DNA from: Novosphingobium resinovorum
GTDB lineage: Bacteria > Pseudomonadota > Alphaproteobacteria > Sphingomonadales > Sphingomonadaceae
Length of the DNA stretch: 64,000 bases
Direction of reading: 5' to 3'
NCBI RefSeq assembly: GCF_001742225.1
Contig: NZ_CP017075.1
Location: 2,542,001 to 2,606,000, forward strand
This document shows, piece by piece, positions 27,039-35,260 of the stretch. The position numbers were made by a program, and so were the translations under genes. Under the pieces are notes generated by a model that was given only the letters and a program-made list of their open reading frames with translations, was not told the origin of the DNA and did not search any database. Each line of letters begins with the position of its first letter. Position 1 is the first letter of the stretch.

Positions 27039-28013
27039 ATGCGCAGGCATTTCCACTCCCTTGGTGCGTCACTGCTGCTTTCGCTGCCTCTTCAGCCTGC
27101 CGCCGCGCAAGAAGCCGAAGAGGCAGCCGCAGCCGAAGCGACTACGATCGCCCCTTCTTCCAGCGATGCGGCGGCGGGGGCGGGGGCCGGCACCGCAACC
27201 GCGACCGGCCCCGTGCAAGTCGCTCCGCTGCGATGGACGGCGACAGCCTCCGGCGGCATCAGCGCCCGTGACGATGGACCGGATGGAAGCTGGCAGTCGC
27301 TCAGCCTGACGCGCACCGTCGGCCGCGGCTACCTGCGCGCCAGCGCCATGCGCTACCACGGCACGCTGCAACAGTCGGACCTCGCGCTGCCCTCGGACTA
27401 TTACGTCGGGACACTCGGAGCGGGGGGAAACTTCGACAACTGGGTGGTCGACGGCTGGGTCAGCTTCGGCAGGCAGGATTACGGCCGGATCAGCACCTCG
27501 CTGGGCAGCCGCGCCAGTACCGGCGCAAAGGGCAGCGACTATTATGCCATCGGCGGCGATTTCGGCCGCGTGCTGCCGCTTGGGTCGCGCTTCTTTCTCA
27601 CTCCGACCCTGGCCGCGTCGTTCGCGGACGGAAAGCTGCTGCGCCCGGCGCCCGATGCCCTTGGTCTGCGCGATCAGGAAACCGACGAACCGACCTGGTC
27701 GGCCAATGCCACGATGCGCGTCGACTATGCATTCGGCAGCAGCCGGGAGCACTACGCCGGCCTTTCCTTTTCGCGGAACTGGACCAGCAACGGCCTGTCC
27801 GCATTGAGGGTTCGACACAATCCCGACCCTGACGCGGAACTGCCGTTCCGGCTCGACAGCAAGCACTATGCCGACAGCTGGTTCGAGGTGGGCGCCACCA
27901 CCAACATGAAACTGGGGCGCAATCTCTACCTCGACCTGTTCGCCACGCGCAGCTTCGGCGTGAAAGCCGGGAACGTCACGTCCGCAGGAGCGACCTTGCG
28001 CCGCTCGTTCTGA
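27039..28013 (+). CDS. Outer-membrane beta-barrel protein of unknown function
   Basis: 324 residues, starting 15 bp after the kinase stop, so in the same operon. A signal peptide (about 1-23, ending AAAQ) is followed by an Ala/Glu-rich linker and then alternating amphipathic strands (for example GYLRASAMRYHG, HYAGLSFSRNW) up to a terminal aromatic residue (LRRSF), the pattern of outer-membrane barrels related to autotransporter domains. There is no passenger. Being cotranscribed with a sensor kinase, it may report or respond to outer-membrane state. Function otherwise unknown. Confidence 0.78.
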   Translation: MRRHFHSLGASLLLSLPLQPAAAQEAEEAAAAEATTIAPSSSDAAAGAGAGTATATGPVQVAPLRWTATASGGISARDDGPDGSWQSLSLTRTVGRGYLRASAMRYHGTLQQSDLALPSDYYVGTLGAGGNFDNWVVDGWVSFGRQDYGRISTSLGSRASTGAKGSDYYAIGGDFGRVLPLGSRFFLTPTLAASFADGKLLRPAPDALGLRDQETDEPTWSANATMRVDYAFGSSREHYAGLSFSRNWTSNGLSALRVRHNPDPDAELPFRLDSKHYADSWFEVGATTNMKLGRNLYLDLFATRSFGVKAGNVTSAGATLRRSF

Positions 28014-28118
28014 TCGAACCGCTCAAAAAGTGGCCACAGGTTATCTTCTGATCCACTATTTTGCCTTAGCTAAGCGATTGCAATCGGACTGAAACGGACA
28101 GGCGGCAGAGCGCGCGAA

Positions 28119-29150
28119 ATGATGACAGGACAAGTTTCGAAGGTGGCAGCATCAAGCGTGCTGGTGACCGGAGCCGCCGGCTTCATCGGCAGCGCCGTTG
28201 CCGAGGCGCTGATAAGCCGGGGCCAGCCGGTGATCGGCATCGACAACCTCAACACCTATTACCCGGTCTCTCTCAAGCGCGCGCGCCTCGACGGGCTCGC
28301 CGCGCGTCATGGCAACCTGTTCCATTTCCACGAACTCGACTTTGCGGATATGTCCGCGCTGACCGAGACACTGGCGCCCTTCACGTTCGACACCATCGTC
28401 CACCTCGGTGCACAGGCCGGTGTCCGGTACTCCCTGGAAAACCCGCAGGCTTACGTCGCCTCCAACCTTGCCGGGCACGTCAACATGCTGGAGATCGCCC
28501 GCGCCCGGCAGGTCGTTCACATGGTCTACGCCAGTTCAAGCTCGGTCTACGGCGGCAACACGAAGCTCCCCTTCGCCGTGGAAGACCGCGCGGACCATCC
28601 CGTCTCGCTCTACGCGGCGACCAAGAAGGCCGACGAACTGATGAGCGAGACATACGCCCATCTTTTCCGCCTGCCCCTTACCGGCCTGAGGTTTTTCACC
28701 GTCTACGGTCCCTGGGGCAGACCCGACATGGCCATGTGGAAGTTCGCCGAACGGATCCTCACGGACCGCCCGATCGACGTCTACAATCATGGCGAGATGA
28801 GCCGCGACTTTACCTACATCGACGACATCGTCGGCGGCGTCCTCGCCTGCCTCGATCGCCCGCCGGTCGACGACGGCGCGCAAAAGGCAGGCGGCAGCGT
28901 CAAGCCGCACGCGCTCTACAACATCGGCAACAACAAGTCCGAGCATCTGTTGCGCCTCATCGAAGTGCTGGAGGACGCCTGTGGCCGCAAGGCACAGCGC
29001 AACCTGCTGCCGATGCAGCCCGGCGACGTCCCCGCGACTTATGCCGACATCACCGCGCTGACCCGCGATACCGGCTATGCGCCGAGTACGCCGATTGAGA
29101 CAGGCGTGCCGCGTTTTGTCGACTGGTTCCGGGGATATACTGGATTTTGA
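28119..29150 (+). CDS. NAD-dependent epimerase, probable UDP-glucuronate 4-epimerase
   Basis: 343 residues of the extended SDR fold. Rossmann motif TGAAGFIGSA (about 17-26), LGAQAGVRYSL, catalytic SSSSVYGGN and YAATKKADE (Tyr/Lys), GLRFFTVYGPWGRPDMA and RDFTYIDDIV are all characteristic of UDP-glucuronate 4-epimerases (CapI/LpsL-type), which make UDP-galacturonate. The next gene produces UDP-glucuronate, its substrate, 75 bp downstream, so the pair forms a short pathway for acidic sugars. The second methionine (28122) is an alternative start. The products would enter the exopolysaccharide or lipopolysaccharide. Confidence 0.92.
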   Translation: MMTGQVSKVAASSVLVTGAAGFIGSAVAEALISRGQPVIGIDNLNTYYPVSLKRARLDGLAARHGNLFHFHELDFADMSALTETLAPFTFDTIVHLGAQAGVRYSLENPQAYVASNLAGHVNMLEIARARQVVHMVYASSSSVYGGNTKLPFAVEDRADHPVSLYAATKKADELMSETYAHLFRLPLTGLRFFTVYGPWGRPDMAMWKFAERILTDRPIDVYNHGEMSRDFTYIDDIVGGVLACLDRPPVDDGAQKAGGSVKPHALYNIGNNKSEHLLRLIEVLEDACGRKAQRNLLPMQPGDVPATYADITALTRDTGYAPSTPIETGVPRFVDWFRGYTGF

Positions 29151-29225
29151 GACGGGGGCTTTCGCTTCCCCTTGGCGGGCGCACCATCTAAAAGGCGCTC
29201 CAATTCCCCTCCCAATGAGGTTCAT

Positions 29226-30536
29226 ATGAAGATTGCAATGGTGGGTTCAGGCTATGTCGGCCTCGTGTCTGGCGCCTGCTTCGCCGATTTCGGCCACGAC
29301 GTCGTCTGCATCGACAAGGATCAGTCAAAGATCGACCGCCTCAACGACGGCGTGATGCCAATCTACGAACCCGGCCTCGGCGCACTCGTCGGCGGCAACG
29401 TCAAGGCAGGCCGCCTCTCCTTCACCACCGACCTTGCCGAAGGTATTCGCGGTGCAAGCGCGATCTTCATCGCGGTCGGCACGCCTTCGCGCCGGGGGGA
29501 CGGCCATGCCGACCTCTCGTTCGTTCACACCGTTGCGCGTGAAATCGGGGAGCATCTTTCCAACGACGCGGTGGTCGTGACCAAGTCGACCGTGCCGGTC
29601 GGCACTGGCGACGAAGTCGAGCGCATCCTGGCAGACAGCGGTACGCAGCATCGCTTCGCCGTAGTCTCCAATCCCGAATTTCTCCGCGAAGGCGCCGCCA
29701 TCGGCGACTTCAAGCGCCCCGACCGCATCGTCATCGGCGCTGAAGACGAGTTCGGCCGACAAATCATGCAGCAGGTCTATCGTCCGCTGTTCCTCAACGA
29801 ATCGCCGATCCTGTTCACCTCGCGCCGCTCGGCCGAGATCATTAAATATGCCGCCAACGCCTTCCTTGCGACGAAGATCACGTTCATCAACGAGATTGCC
29901 GATTTGTGCGAAAAGGTCGGGGGTGACGTGCAGGATGTAGCGCGCGGCATCGGCCTCGATGGTCGCATCGGCAAGAAGTTCCTCCACGCCGGTCCGGGCT
30001 ATGGCGGCTCGTGCTTCCCCAAGGACACGCTTGCGCTGCTCAAGACCGCCGAGGACCATGAAAGCCCGCTGCGAATCGTCGAAGCCGTGTCCAAGGTGAA
30101 CGACAGTCGCAAGCGCGCGATGGGTCGCAAGGTCGTAGAAGCTCTGGGCGGGTCGGATGCAGCGCGCGGCAAGCGCGTCGCCATGCTCGGCCTGACGTTC
30201 AAGCCCAACACCGATGACATGCGCGATTCCCCTGCCATCGCCATCGCGCAGACCCTTGACGATGCCGGTATTAGCGTCTCCGCCTTCGATCCGGAAGGCA
30301 TGGAACTGGCCCGTCCGCTAATGCCGAAAGTAGATATGGTTGGCGATCCCTACGCCGCCATCGAGGGCGCTGATGCGATCGTGATCGTCACCGAATGGGA
30401 TGCCTTCCGCGCACTCGACCTCGATCGTGTCAAGGCTCTTGCCAAGGCTCCGGTGCTCGTCGATCTGAGGAACATCTACAAGGCACACGAGATGCGCAGC
30501 GCAGGCTTCGCCTACACGTCGATCGGGCGCCCCTGA
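29226..30536 (+). CDS. ugd: UDP-glucose 6-dehydrogenase
   Basis: 436 residues from an ATG at 29226 with GAGG upstream. Oxidises UDP-glucose to UDP-glucuronate with two NAD+. NAD-binding motif MVGSGYVGLVSGACFAD (about 5-21), conserved KSTVPVGTG (about 119-127), the NPEFLREG segment, the helix EIIKYAANAFLATKI, and the catalytic cysteine in YGGSCFPKDT (about 263). The C-terminal domain has GLTFKPNTDDMRDSP. It is a standard-length enzyme. With the preceding epimerase it delivers UDP-GlcA and UDP-GalA for acidic polysaccharides. A strong hairpin follows at 30550. Confidence 0.97.
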   Translation: MKIAMVGSGYVGLVSGACFADFGHDVVCIDKDQSKIDRLNDGVMPIYEPGLGALVGGNVKAGRLSFTTDLAEGIRGASAIFIAVGTPSRRGDGHADLSFVHTVAREIGEHLSNDAVVVTKSTVPVGTGDEVERILADSGTQHRFAVVSNPEFLREGAAIGDFKRPDRIVIGAEDEFGRQIMQQVYRPLFLNESPILFTSRRSAEIIKYAANAFLATKITFINEIADLCEKVGGDVQDVARGIGLDGRIGKKFLHAGPGYGGSCFPKDTLALLKTAEDHESPLRIVEAVSKVNDSRKRAMGRKVVEALGGSDAARGKRVAMLGLTFKPNTDDMRDSPAIAIAQTLDDAGISVSAFDPEGMELARPLMPKVDMVGDPYAAIEGADAIVIVTEWDAFRALDLDRVKALAKAPVLVDLRNIYKAHEMRSAGFAYTSIGRP

Positions 30537-30549
30537 TAGACTGGTCGAG

Positions 30550-30590
30550 GATGATGGCCGGCGCTCGCATACACAGGCCCGGCCATCATC
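30550..30590 (+). terminator. Hairpin terminator after ugd
   Basis: Perfect 12-bp inverted repeat (30550-30561 GATGATGGCCGG and 30579-30590) with a 17-base loop, beginning 14 bp after the ugd stop. It is probably shared by the small gene on the opposite strand. Confidence 0.65.
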
Positions 30591-30605
30591 TTGCGAACCG
30601 GATGC

Positions 30606-30722
30606 TCACCAGATGATCGATAAGGCAGCCGCGATCAGCAGCCACAATCCTGCATTAAAAGCCATTATCACGGGCAAATCGAACGGCGGCACTTCGATAT
30701 ATGTATTGTGACTGTTGATCAT
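30606..30722 (-). CDS. Candidate 38-residue membrane protein
   Basis: An ATG at 30722 opens a frame of 38 codons with an AGG about seven bases upstream. The N-terminal half is polar (MINSHNTYIEVPPFDLP) and the C-terminal half is one membrane helix (MAFNAGLWLLIAAALSIIW). Codon use looks coding and it stops just before the ugd terminator hairpin, which it could share. There is no family I recognise. It is short, so chance cannot be excluded. Confidence 0.4.
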   Translation of the reverse strand: MINSHNTYIEVPPFDLPVIMAFNAGLWLLIAAALSIIW

Positions 30723-30812
30723 CGCAGACCTGTTGTTCAGCGTCGCATGTGGCAACCTCTCAGGATTGAAACTGCGACCTGCCTACGAAGTTCCTGCAAT
30801 TTAACACCAGGT

Positions 30813-31733
30813 TCAGGTTCCCGCGCTCTCGCGGATCATCGCGAAGCCATGCAGCAGGTGGTCGAGTTGACCGTCCGGCACCGGCGGAAACGCCAGCGCC
30901 GCGCCGCCCTGCCTGATTGCCGCGATCTGCCCGGCTACGTCCTCCAGACTCCATTCCTGTCGGAATATTCCCGCATTCTCCGCGATCCAGGCGCGCGCCA
31001 GACGGCCTCCCATGGCGACGTACATCTCGCCGGTCGCCTCGCATTGCTCATGACACAGGTAAGCGACCATCGGCGCCACCATCTCGGGCTCCATCGGCGG
31101 GAACCTGCTCGTGTCGATCCCATCGGACATGCGGGTGACTGCCGCCGGCACGATGAGATTGGAGCGCACGTTGTGGCGCTGCCCCTCGATCGCGGCCGTG
31201 TTCGACAAGCCCATGAGAGCCGCCTTGCACGCCGAATACGTGACATTGTCGGCCTTGCCGTAAAGTCCATTGATCGAACTGGTGAGGACGATCCGGCCGT
31301 AGCCCTGCGCCATCATGCGCGGAAATGCCTCGCGCATGACGTGGTAGGCGCCCTTCAGGTGCACATCGAGCACCGCGCTGAAATCCTCGTAGGCGAGGCT
31401 CGAGAGCGAGCCGCGCCGCACGTTGCCCGCCGAGTGGATCAGGATGTCGATCCGCCCGAAGGCATCCAGCGCGGTATCGATGATCGCCTTGCCCCCTTCA
31501 CGCGTCGCGACGCTGTCGAGGCTGGCCACGGCTTCTCCGCCAGCCGCGCGGATTTCCGCGACGAGCGCCTCCGCAGGCCCTTCGCCGGTGGCGTCGCCTG
31601 CCATCGAGACACCCGGATCGTTGACGACGACCTTGCATCCCCGGCTCGCCAGCAGCAGTGCATGAGCGCGGCCGAGACCCCGGCCACCTCCGGTTATCAC
31701 TGCGACGCGATCGTCGAAACGCAATTCGGCCAT
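30813..31733 (-). CDS. Short-chain dehydrogenase/reductase, probable 3-hydroxyacyl-CoA dehydrogenase
   Basis: 306 residues from an ATG at 31733 with GAGGAGAGGA upstream; the frame to 31856 overlaps the previous gene and is unlikely. NAD(P)-binding TGGGRGLGRAHA (about 15-26), VVVNDPG, NSAG-like HSAGNV (about 99), catalytic serine in LTSSINGLYG and YSACKA (Tyr/Lys about 169-173). The sequence resembles SDRs of the peroxisomal multifunctional enzyme type, which oxidise 3-hydroxyacyl-CoA. It is the last gene of the five-gene catabolic operon. Confidence 0.87.
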   Translation of the reverse strand: MAELRFDDRVAVITGGGRGLGRAHALLLASRGCKVVVNDPGVSMAGDATGEGPAEALVAEIRAAGGEAVASLDSVATREGGKAIIDTALDAFGRIDILIHSAGNVRRGSLSSLAYEDFSAVLDVHLKGAYHVMREAFPRMMAQGYGRIVLTSSINGLYGKADNVTYSACKAALMGLSNTAAIEGQRHNVRSNLIVPAAVTRMSDGIDTSRFPPMEPEMVAPMVAYLCHEQCEATGEMYVAMGGRLARAWIAENAGIFRQEWSLEDVAGQIAAIRQGGAALAFPPVPDGQLDHLLHGFAMIRESAGT

Positions 31734-31779
31734 GGCCTGTCCTCTCCTCAATTGCGCCAAGCTTACCGGCGCGCTGCCG

Positions 31780-32994
31780 TCAGGCAACGACTCCGGCACC
31801 GCGCAGCATCGCGATCCGCTCGGGCGATAGATCGAGCACTTCGGCCAGGATCGCATCGGTATGCTGGCCCAGCACCGGAGGTGCCTCGGGCACCGGCTGC
31901 TCGGCGTCAGTGAATCGGATGGACCGATTGACGATGGGAATGGCCCCCAGGACGGCGTGCTCGGTCTCGACGACCATGCCGCGCGCCTGCGCCTGGGGCT
32001 GCGCCAGAGCCTCGCTCACGCCCAGGATCGGGGCGTGCGGCACCTCGTGCGCGGTGAAGATCGCCCCCAGTTCATCGACGGAGTGGCACGAGGTGAAATC
32101 CGCGACGATCGCGTTGACCTCCTCGCGGGAGTCGCGGCGCTTTTCCAGCGTGTCATAGCGCGGGTCCTCGGCCAGTTCCTCGCGTCCGATCGCGCGGCAG
32201 ATGCGTGCCCAGAAGCCGGAGGTCAGGCAGGCGATCACGATAGAGCCCTCCCGCGCCGGGAATATCCCGTACGGCACGAGGTTGGGATGCTGCGAGCCCA
32301 CCCGCTGCGGGTCCGACCCGGTGAAGAAGGCGAGCTGCGCAATGTAGCCGAGCATGCCCATCAGGCCATCCATCAGGCTGATGTCGATATGACGCCCCAG
32401 CCCGGTGCGTTCCCGCTCATAGAGCGCGGACAGTACGCCGATCGGCCCGTTGATCCCGCCAACGAGATCGCCGAGCGGAATGCCCATCTTGGTCGGCAGC
32501 CCACCCGCCTCGCCATTCATCGACAGTGCGCCGGACATCGCCTGAAGCACGATATCGAAGCTGGGCCGGTCCCGCAGCGGCCCGGTTTGACCATAGCCCG
32601 AGATCGAGCAGTAAATCAGGCGCGGGTTGATCGCATGCAGTTCCTCCCACCCGAGCCCCAGCCGCTCCATCACGCCCGGCCGGTAGTTCTCCACCAGCAC
32701 GTCGCAGCGCATGGCGAGGTCCTTGACCAGGGCTAGGCCCTCCTCGGTCTTGAGATCGACCACGATCGATTTCTTGCCGCGATTGACCGCGAGGTAATAA
32801 TGGCTCTCGCCCTCGCGCATCGGCGGAAAGGTGCGGGTCTCGTCGCCGGTTCCGGGCGGCTCGATCTTGAACACTTCGGCGCCGAGGTCGGCCAGCGCGA
32901 GGCTCGCCGCGGGACCGGCCAGGACACGGGTGAAGTCGATCACCCGCACGCCCGCCAGCGGACCGGGCCAGGAAGGGCCTGCGTCCGCGCTCAC
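31780..32994 (-). CDS. CoA-transferase family III (CaiB/BaiF)
   Basis: 404 residues, typical length. The N-terminus PLAGVRVIDFTRVLAGP (about 11-27) and the segment NRGKKSIVVDLKTEEG (about 72-87), DVLVENYRPGVMERLGLG (about 103-120) and YCSISGYGQTGP are diagnostic, with the catalytic aspartate expected near residue 165-170 (in the FDIVLQAMSG region). Such enzymes move CoA between carboxylic acids without ATP. It overlaps the preceding hydrolase gene by four bases (ATGA) and is 46 bp from the SDR. Having both a ligase and a CoA-transferase suggests two acid intermediates. Confidence 0.95.
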   Translation of the reverse strand: MSADAGPSWPGPLAGVRVIDFTRVLAGPAASLALADLGAEVFKIEPPGTGDETRTFPPMREGESHYYLAVNRGKKSIVVDLKTEEGLALVKDLAMRCDVLVENYRPGVMERLGLGWEELHAINPRLIYCSISGYGQTGPLRDRPSFDIVLQAMSGALSMNGEAGGLPTKMGIPLGDLVGGINGPIGVLSALYERERTGLGRHIDISLMDGLMGMLGYIAQLAFFTGSDPQRVGSQHPNLVPYGIFPAREGSIVIACLTSGFWARICRAIGREELAEDPRYDTLEKRRDSREEVNAIVADFTSCHSVDELGAIFTAHEVPHAPILGVSEALAQPQAQARGMVVETEHAVLGAIPIVNRSIRFTDAEQPVPEAPPVLGQHTDAILAEVLDLSPERIAMLRGAGVVA

Positions 32995-34010
32995 GTCAGG
33001 TTTTCCCGGAAGAAGCGCACGATCGCCTCGACCGCATCACGCCCCTCGGGCAGATCGAGCTGGTAGTGGTAGCAGTGCCCCATGCCCTCGCCGACGATCA
33101 GGCTGGAGCGCACGCCGGCCTTGAGCAGCTGCGAATGCGTGAAGATCGCGGGGCTGAGGTCCATTGCCCGGGTGCCGGTGATGATCAGTGCCGGCGGGAA
33201 GTGCGCCAGGATATCGGGATGCCAGCCCGGCCAGGCGCTCGGATCACGCGCATCGCAGCCCGCGAAGTAACCATATGTGATGTCCACGGGCGCGCTTCCG
33301 TCGGCCGGAGGCGGCGGAAACGAGGCATCGGTATAACCGGTGACGTAAGCCGATTCCCCGGTACCGAAGGGAACCCCGCCCGCCCCGAACACCCCGATCG
33401 CGCCGACTTGCGGCAGGTCGTGGGCGACAAGCCAGGCAGCGGCCTGCGCGGTGAGCGCCCCGCCTGCCGATCCGCCGTAGATGCCGATGCGGCCCGGGGC
33501 ATAGTCCTCCAGCAGCGCCCGGTAGACGGCAGCGACATCCTCGACGCCCGCCGGATGGCGATGCTCGGGCGCCATACGGTAATTGACGCTGATGACACGG
33601 ATGCGGCCGAGCGAGGCAATCGGGATGGCCTCGACAAGCGCGACGCCGTCCCAGCCGACGCAGAAGGCACCGCCGTGAAGGTTGATGAGAACGCGGTGCG
33701 GGTCGTGCCCGCCCTCGGCGGGCGTCACGTCGAGCACTTCCACGCCGCCTATCACCGAACGTACGATGCTGACCGGGAACGCAGCGCGAAGTCGTTCGAT
33801 CTGCGGCGCCATATAGGCATTGATCTGCGCGCGCCGGGCCGCGATGTCACCATCCTCCCCGGCGGCGTCGAAGGCAGGCATCTCGGCCCGCAGCCGCTGC
33901 ATCGCCGCCGCCTGCGCGCTGACGAGATCGGAGACCGGCAGGGTGAAGCCCGGCACCTCGACGCTGCCGTCGGGAAGAAACGCCGGCATCGCGCGCGTCG
34001 TGGTATCCAT
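32991..34010 (-). CDS. Alpha/beta hydrolase of the hormone-sensitive lipase type
   Basis: 339 residues. The oxyanion motif LINLHGGAFCVGW (about 107-119) and the nucleophile elbow GIYGGSAGGAL (about 177-187; GxSxG) place it in the HSL family; the acid and histidine fall in IITGTRAMDLSPA and GEGMGHCYHYQ. It is cytoplasmic (no signal peptide). It overlaps the CoA-transferase gene, so they are co-translated. It probably hydrolyses an ester or lactone of the compound degraded by this operon. Confidence 0.9.
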   Translation of the reverse strand: MDTTTRAMPAFLPDGSVEVPGFTLPVSDLVSAQAAAMQRLRAEMPAFDAAGEDGDIAARRAQINAYMAPQIERLRAAFPVSIVRSVIGGVEVLDVTPAEGGHDPHRVLINLHGGAFCVGWDGVALVEAIPIASLGRIRVISVNYRMAPEHRHPAGVEDVAAVYRALLEDYAPGRIGIYGGSAGGALTAQAAAWLVAHDLPQVGAIGVFGAGGVPFGTGESAYVTGYTDASFPPPPADGSAPVDITYGYFAGCDARDPSAWPGWHPDILAHFPPALIITGTRAMDLSPAIFTHSQLLKAGVRSSLIVGEGMGHCYHYQLDLPEGRDAVEAIVRFFRENLT

Positions 34011-34096
34011 GGCCTCTCCAGTTCCGCCGGCGTTTCGCCTTCGCGGGATGTCCGCCGCCGAGACTAGGCCCGGCGGCGGACAAGATCACCCCTCCA

Positions 34097-35239
34097 TCAC
34101 GCCTTGGAGGGCAATTCCGCCACGGCGGTGCCGAAGGCCGACAGTTCGCCGCGGTGGGTCGTCGCCTTCTGCGCCACTTCGACGTACTTCTTGCCGTTCT
34201 CCTCGAACTTGCGGGTCACTTCGCCGGTGATGACCATCGCGTCGCCGTCCGGGTTGTGGCGGCGGATCTGGCAGCTCGACTTGTGCAGGAAGCCGTCGTC
34301 GCCGATCCAGTCGGTCATGTGGTGGGTCAGCCACGAGCAGCGCTCCGGGCCGTAGTCGTAGGCGCCCGGCGCCCCGACCTCGAGCGCGAAGGCTTCGTCC
34401 CAGTGTACGCGCTCGGGGCAGTCGGGCACGTTGAAGCGGTTGCGGATGCCGAGGCCGGGATGCGCCTTCTGCATCTTGTAGGCCAGCTTGTTGGCGCGGA
34501 TGTAGAGGCCGCCCCAGCCTTGTGCGTAGCAGATGAAGCCGGTGACGGTCATCGGGCCCTTCATCATCGGCGGCAGCTTGTCGCCGACATTCACGTCCTC
34601 GAAGTAGCGGGGCACCGCGCCGCGCTGCTCTTCCTGGTCGTAGATCTCGTAGAACTCGTCGAGCTGTTCCTGGGTGAAGGGCTCCACGCGGCCGCGCGCC
34701 TCGGTGTACTTGGTGCCGCGCTCGCGCGCCTCGTCACGGTCGGTGCGGAACACCCAGCTGTCCGCGCCCGCGACGTGGTCGCCGTGCTGGTTGTAGAAGT
34801 CGACGTGGTAGATCTGCTGGAACGAGCGGCCCGCGAACTTGGTCTGGTGCTCGACCAGATCCTTCAGGTACGCCTCGACCCTGATGGTGTCGTTGCGCAG
34901 CACCGGCTTGTGCCAGGTCCAGTCGGCCCCCGCCCACATCGCGTGGACACCCGAGAGACCACCGCAATAGCCCGATATGATACGGCTGGTGGTGAAGAGG
35001 AACGAAGGCAGCGCGACGAGCGAGCCGTACTTGGTCTTCGCGGCGTATTCCGGGTCGCACCACAACGGATTGTCGTCGCCGATGCCGTGGGCATAGTGGC
35101 GGATGGCGTCGCGAGTGGCCTCGTAGTTCCATGGCTCGACGGTGTTCTCGATTTTTACGCCGATGCGCTGGCGCAGGTCGTCGAGCCCCTCCTCGGTGAT
35201 CTTGGGGAACTTGTTCTTCGGTTCTGCTGTGGTGGCCAT
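34097..35239 (-). CDS. MaoC-like / FAS1-like double hot-dog dehydratase
   Basis: 380 residues, no signal peptide. The N-terminal half carries an R/W-hot-dog segment (YEATRDAIRHYAHGIGDDNPLW) typical of FAS1-like dehydratase domains; the second half has HWDEAFALEVGAPGAYDYGPER and MVITGEVTRKFEENGK of a second hot-dog domain. These two-domain proteins act as enoyl-CoA hydratases/dehydratases and are often seen in actinobacterial and sphingomonad steroid or terpenoid gene sets. In this operon it would hydrate the CoA ester produced by the ligase next to it (21 bp upstream), before the SDR. Confidence 0.85.
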   Translation of the reverse strand: MATTAEPKNKFPKITEEGLDDLRQRIGVKIENTVEPWNYEATRDAIRHYAHGIGDDNPLWCDPEYAAKTKYGSLVALPSFLFTTSRIISGYCGGLSGVHAMWAGADWTWHKPVLRNDTIRVEAYLKDLVEHQTKFAGRSFQQIYHVDFYNQHGDHVAGADSWVFRTDRDEARERGTKYTEARGRVEPFTQEQLDEFYEIYDQEEQRGAVPRYFEDVNVGDKLPPMMKGPMTVTGFICYAQGWGGLYIRANKLAYKMQKAHPGLGIRNRFNVPDCPERVHWDEAFALEVGAPGAYDYGPERCSWLTHHMTDWIGDDGFLHKSSCQIRRHNPDGDAMVITGEVTRKFEENGKKYVEVAQKATTHRGELSAFGTAVAELPSKA

Positions 35240-35260
35240 TTCTCTGCTCTCCTGGATGTC

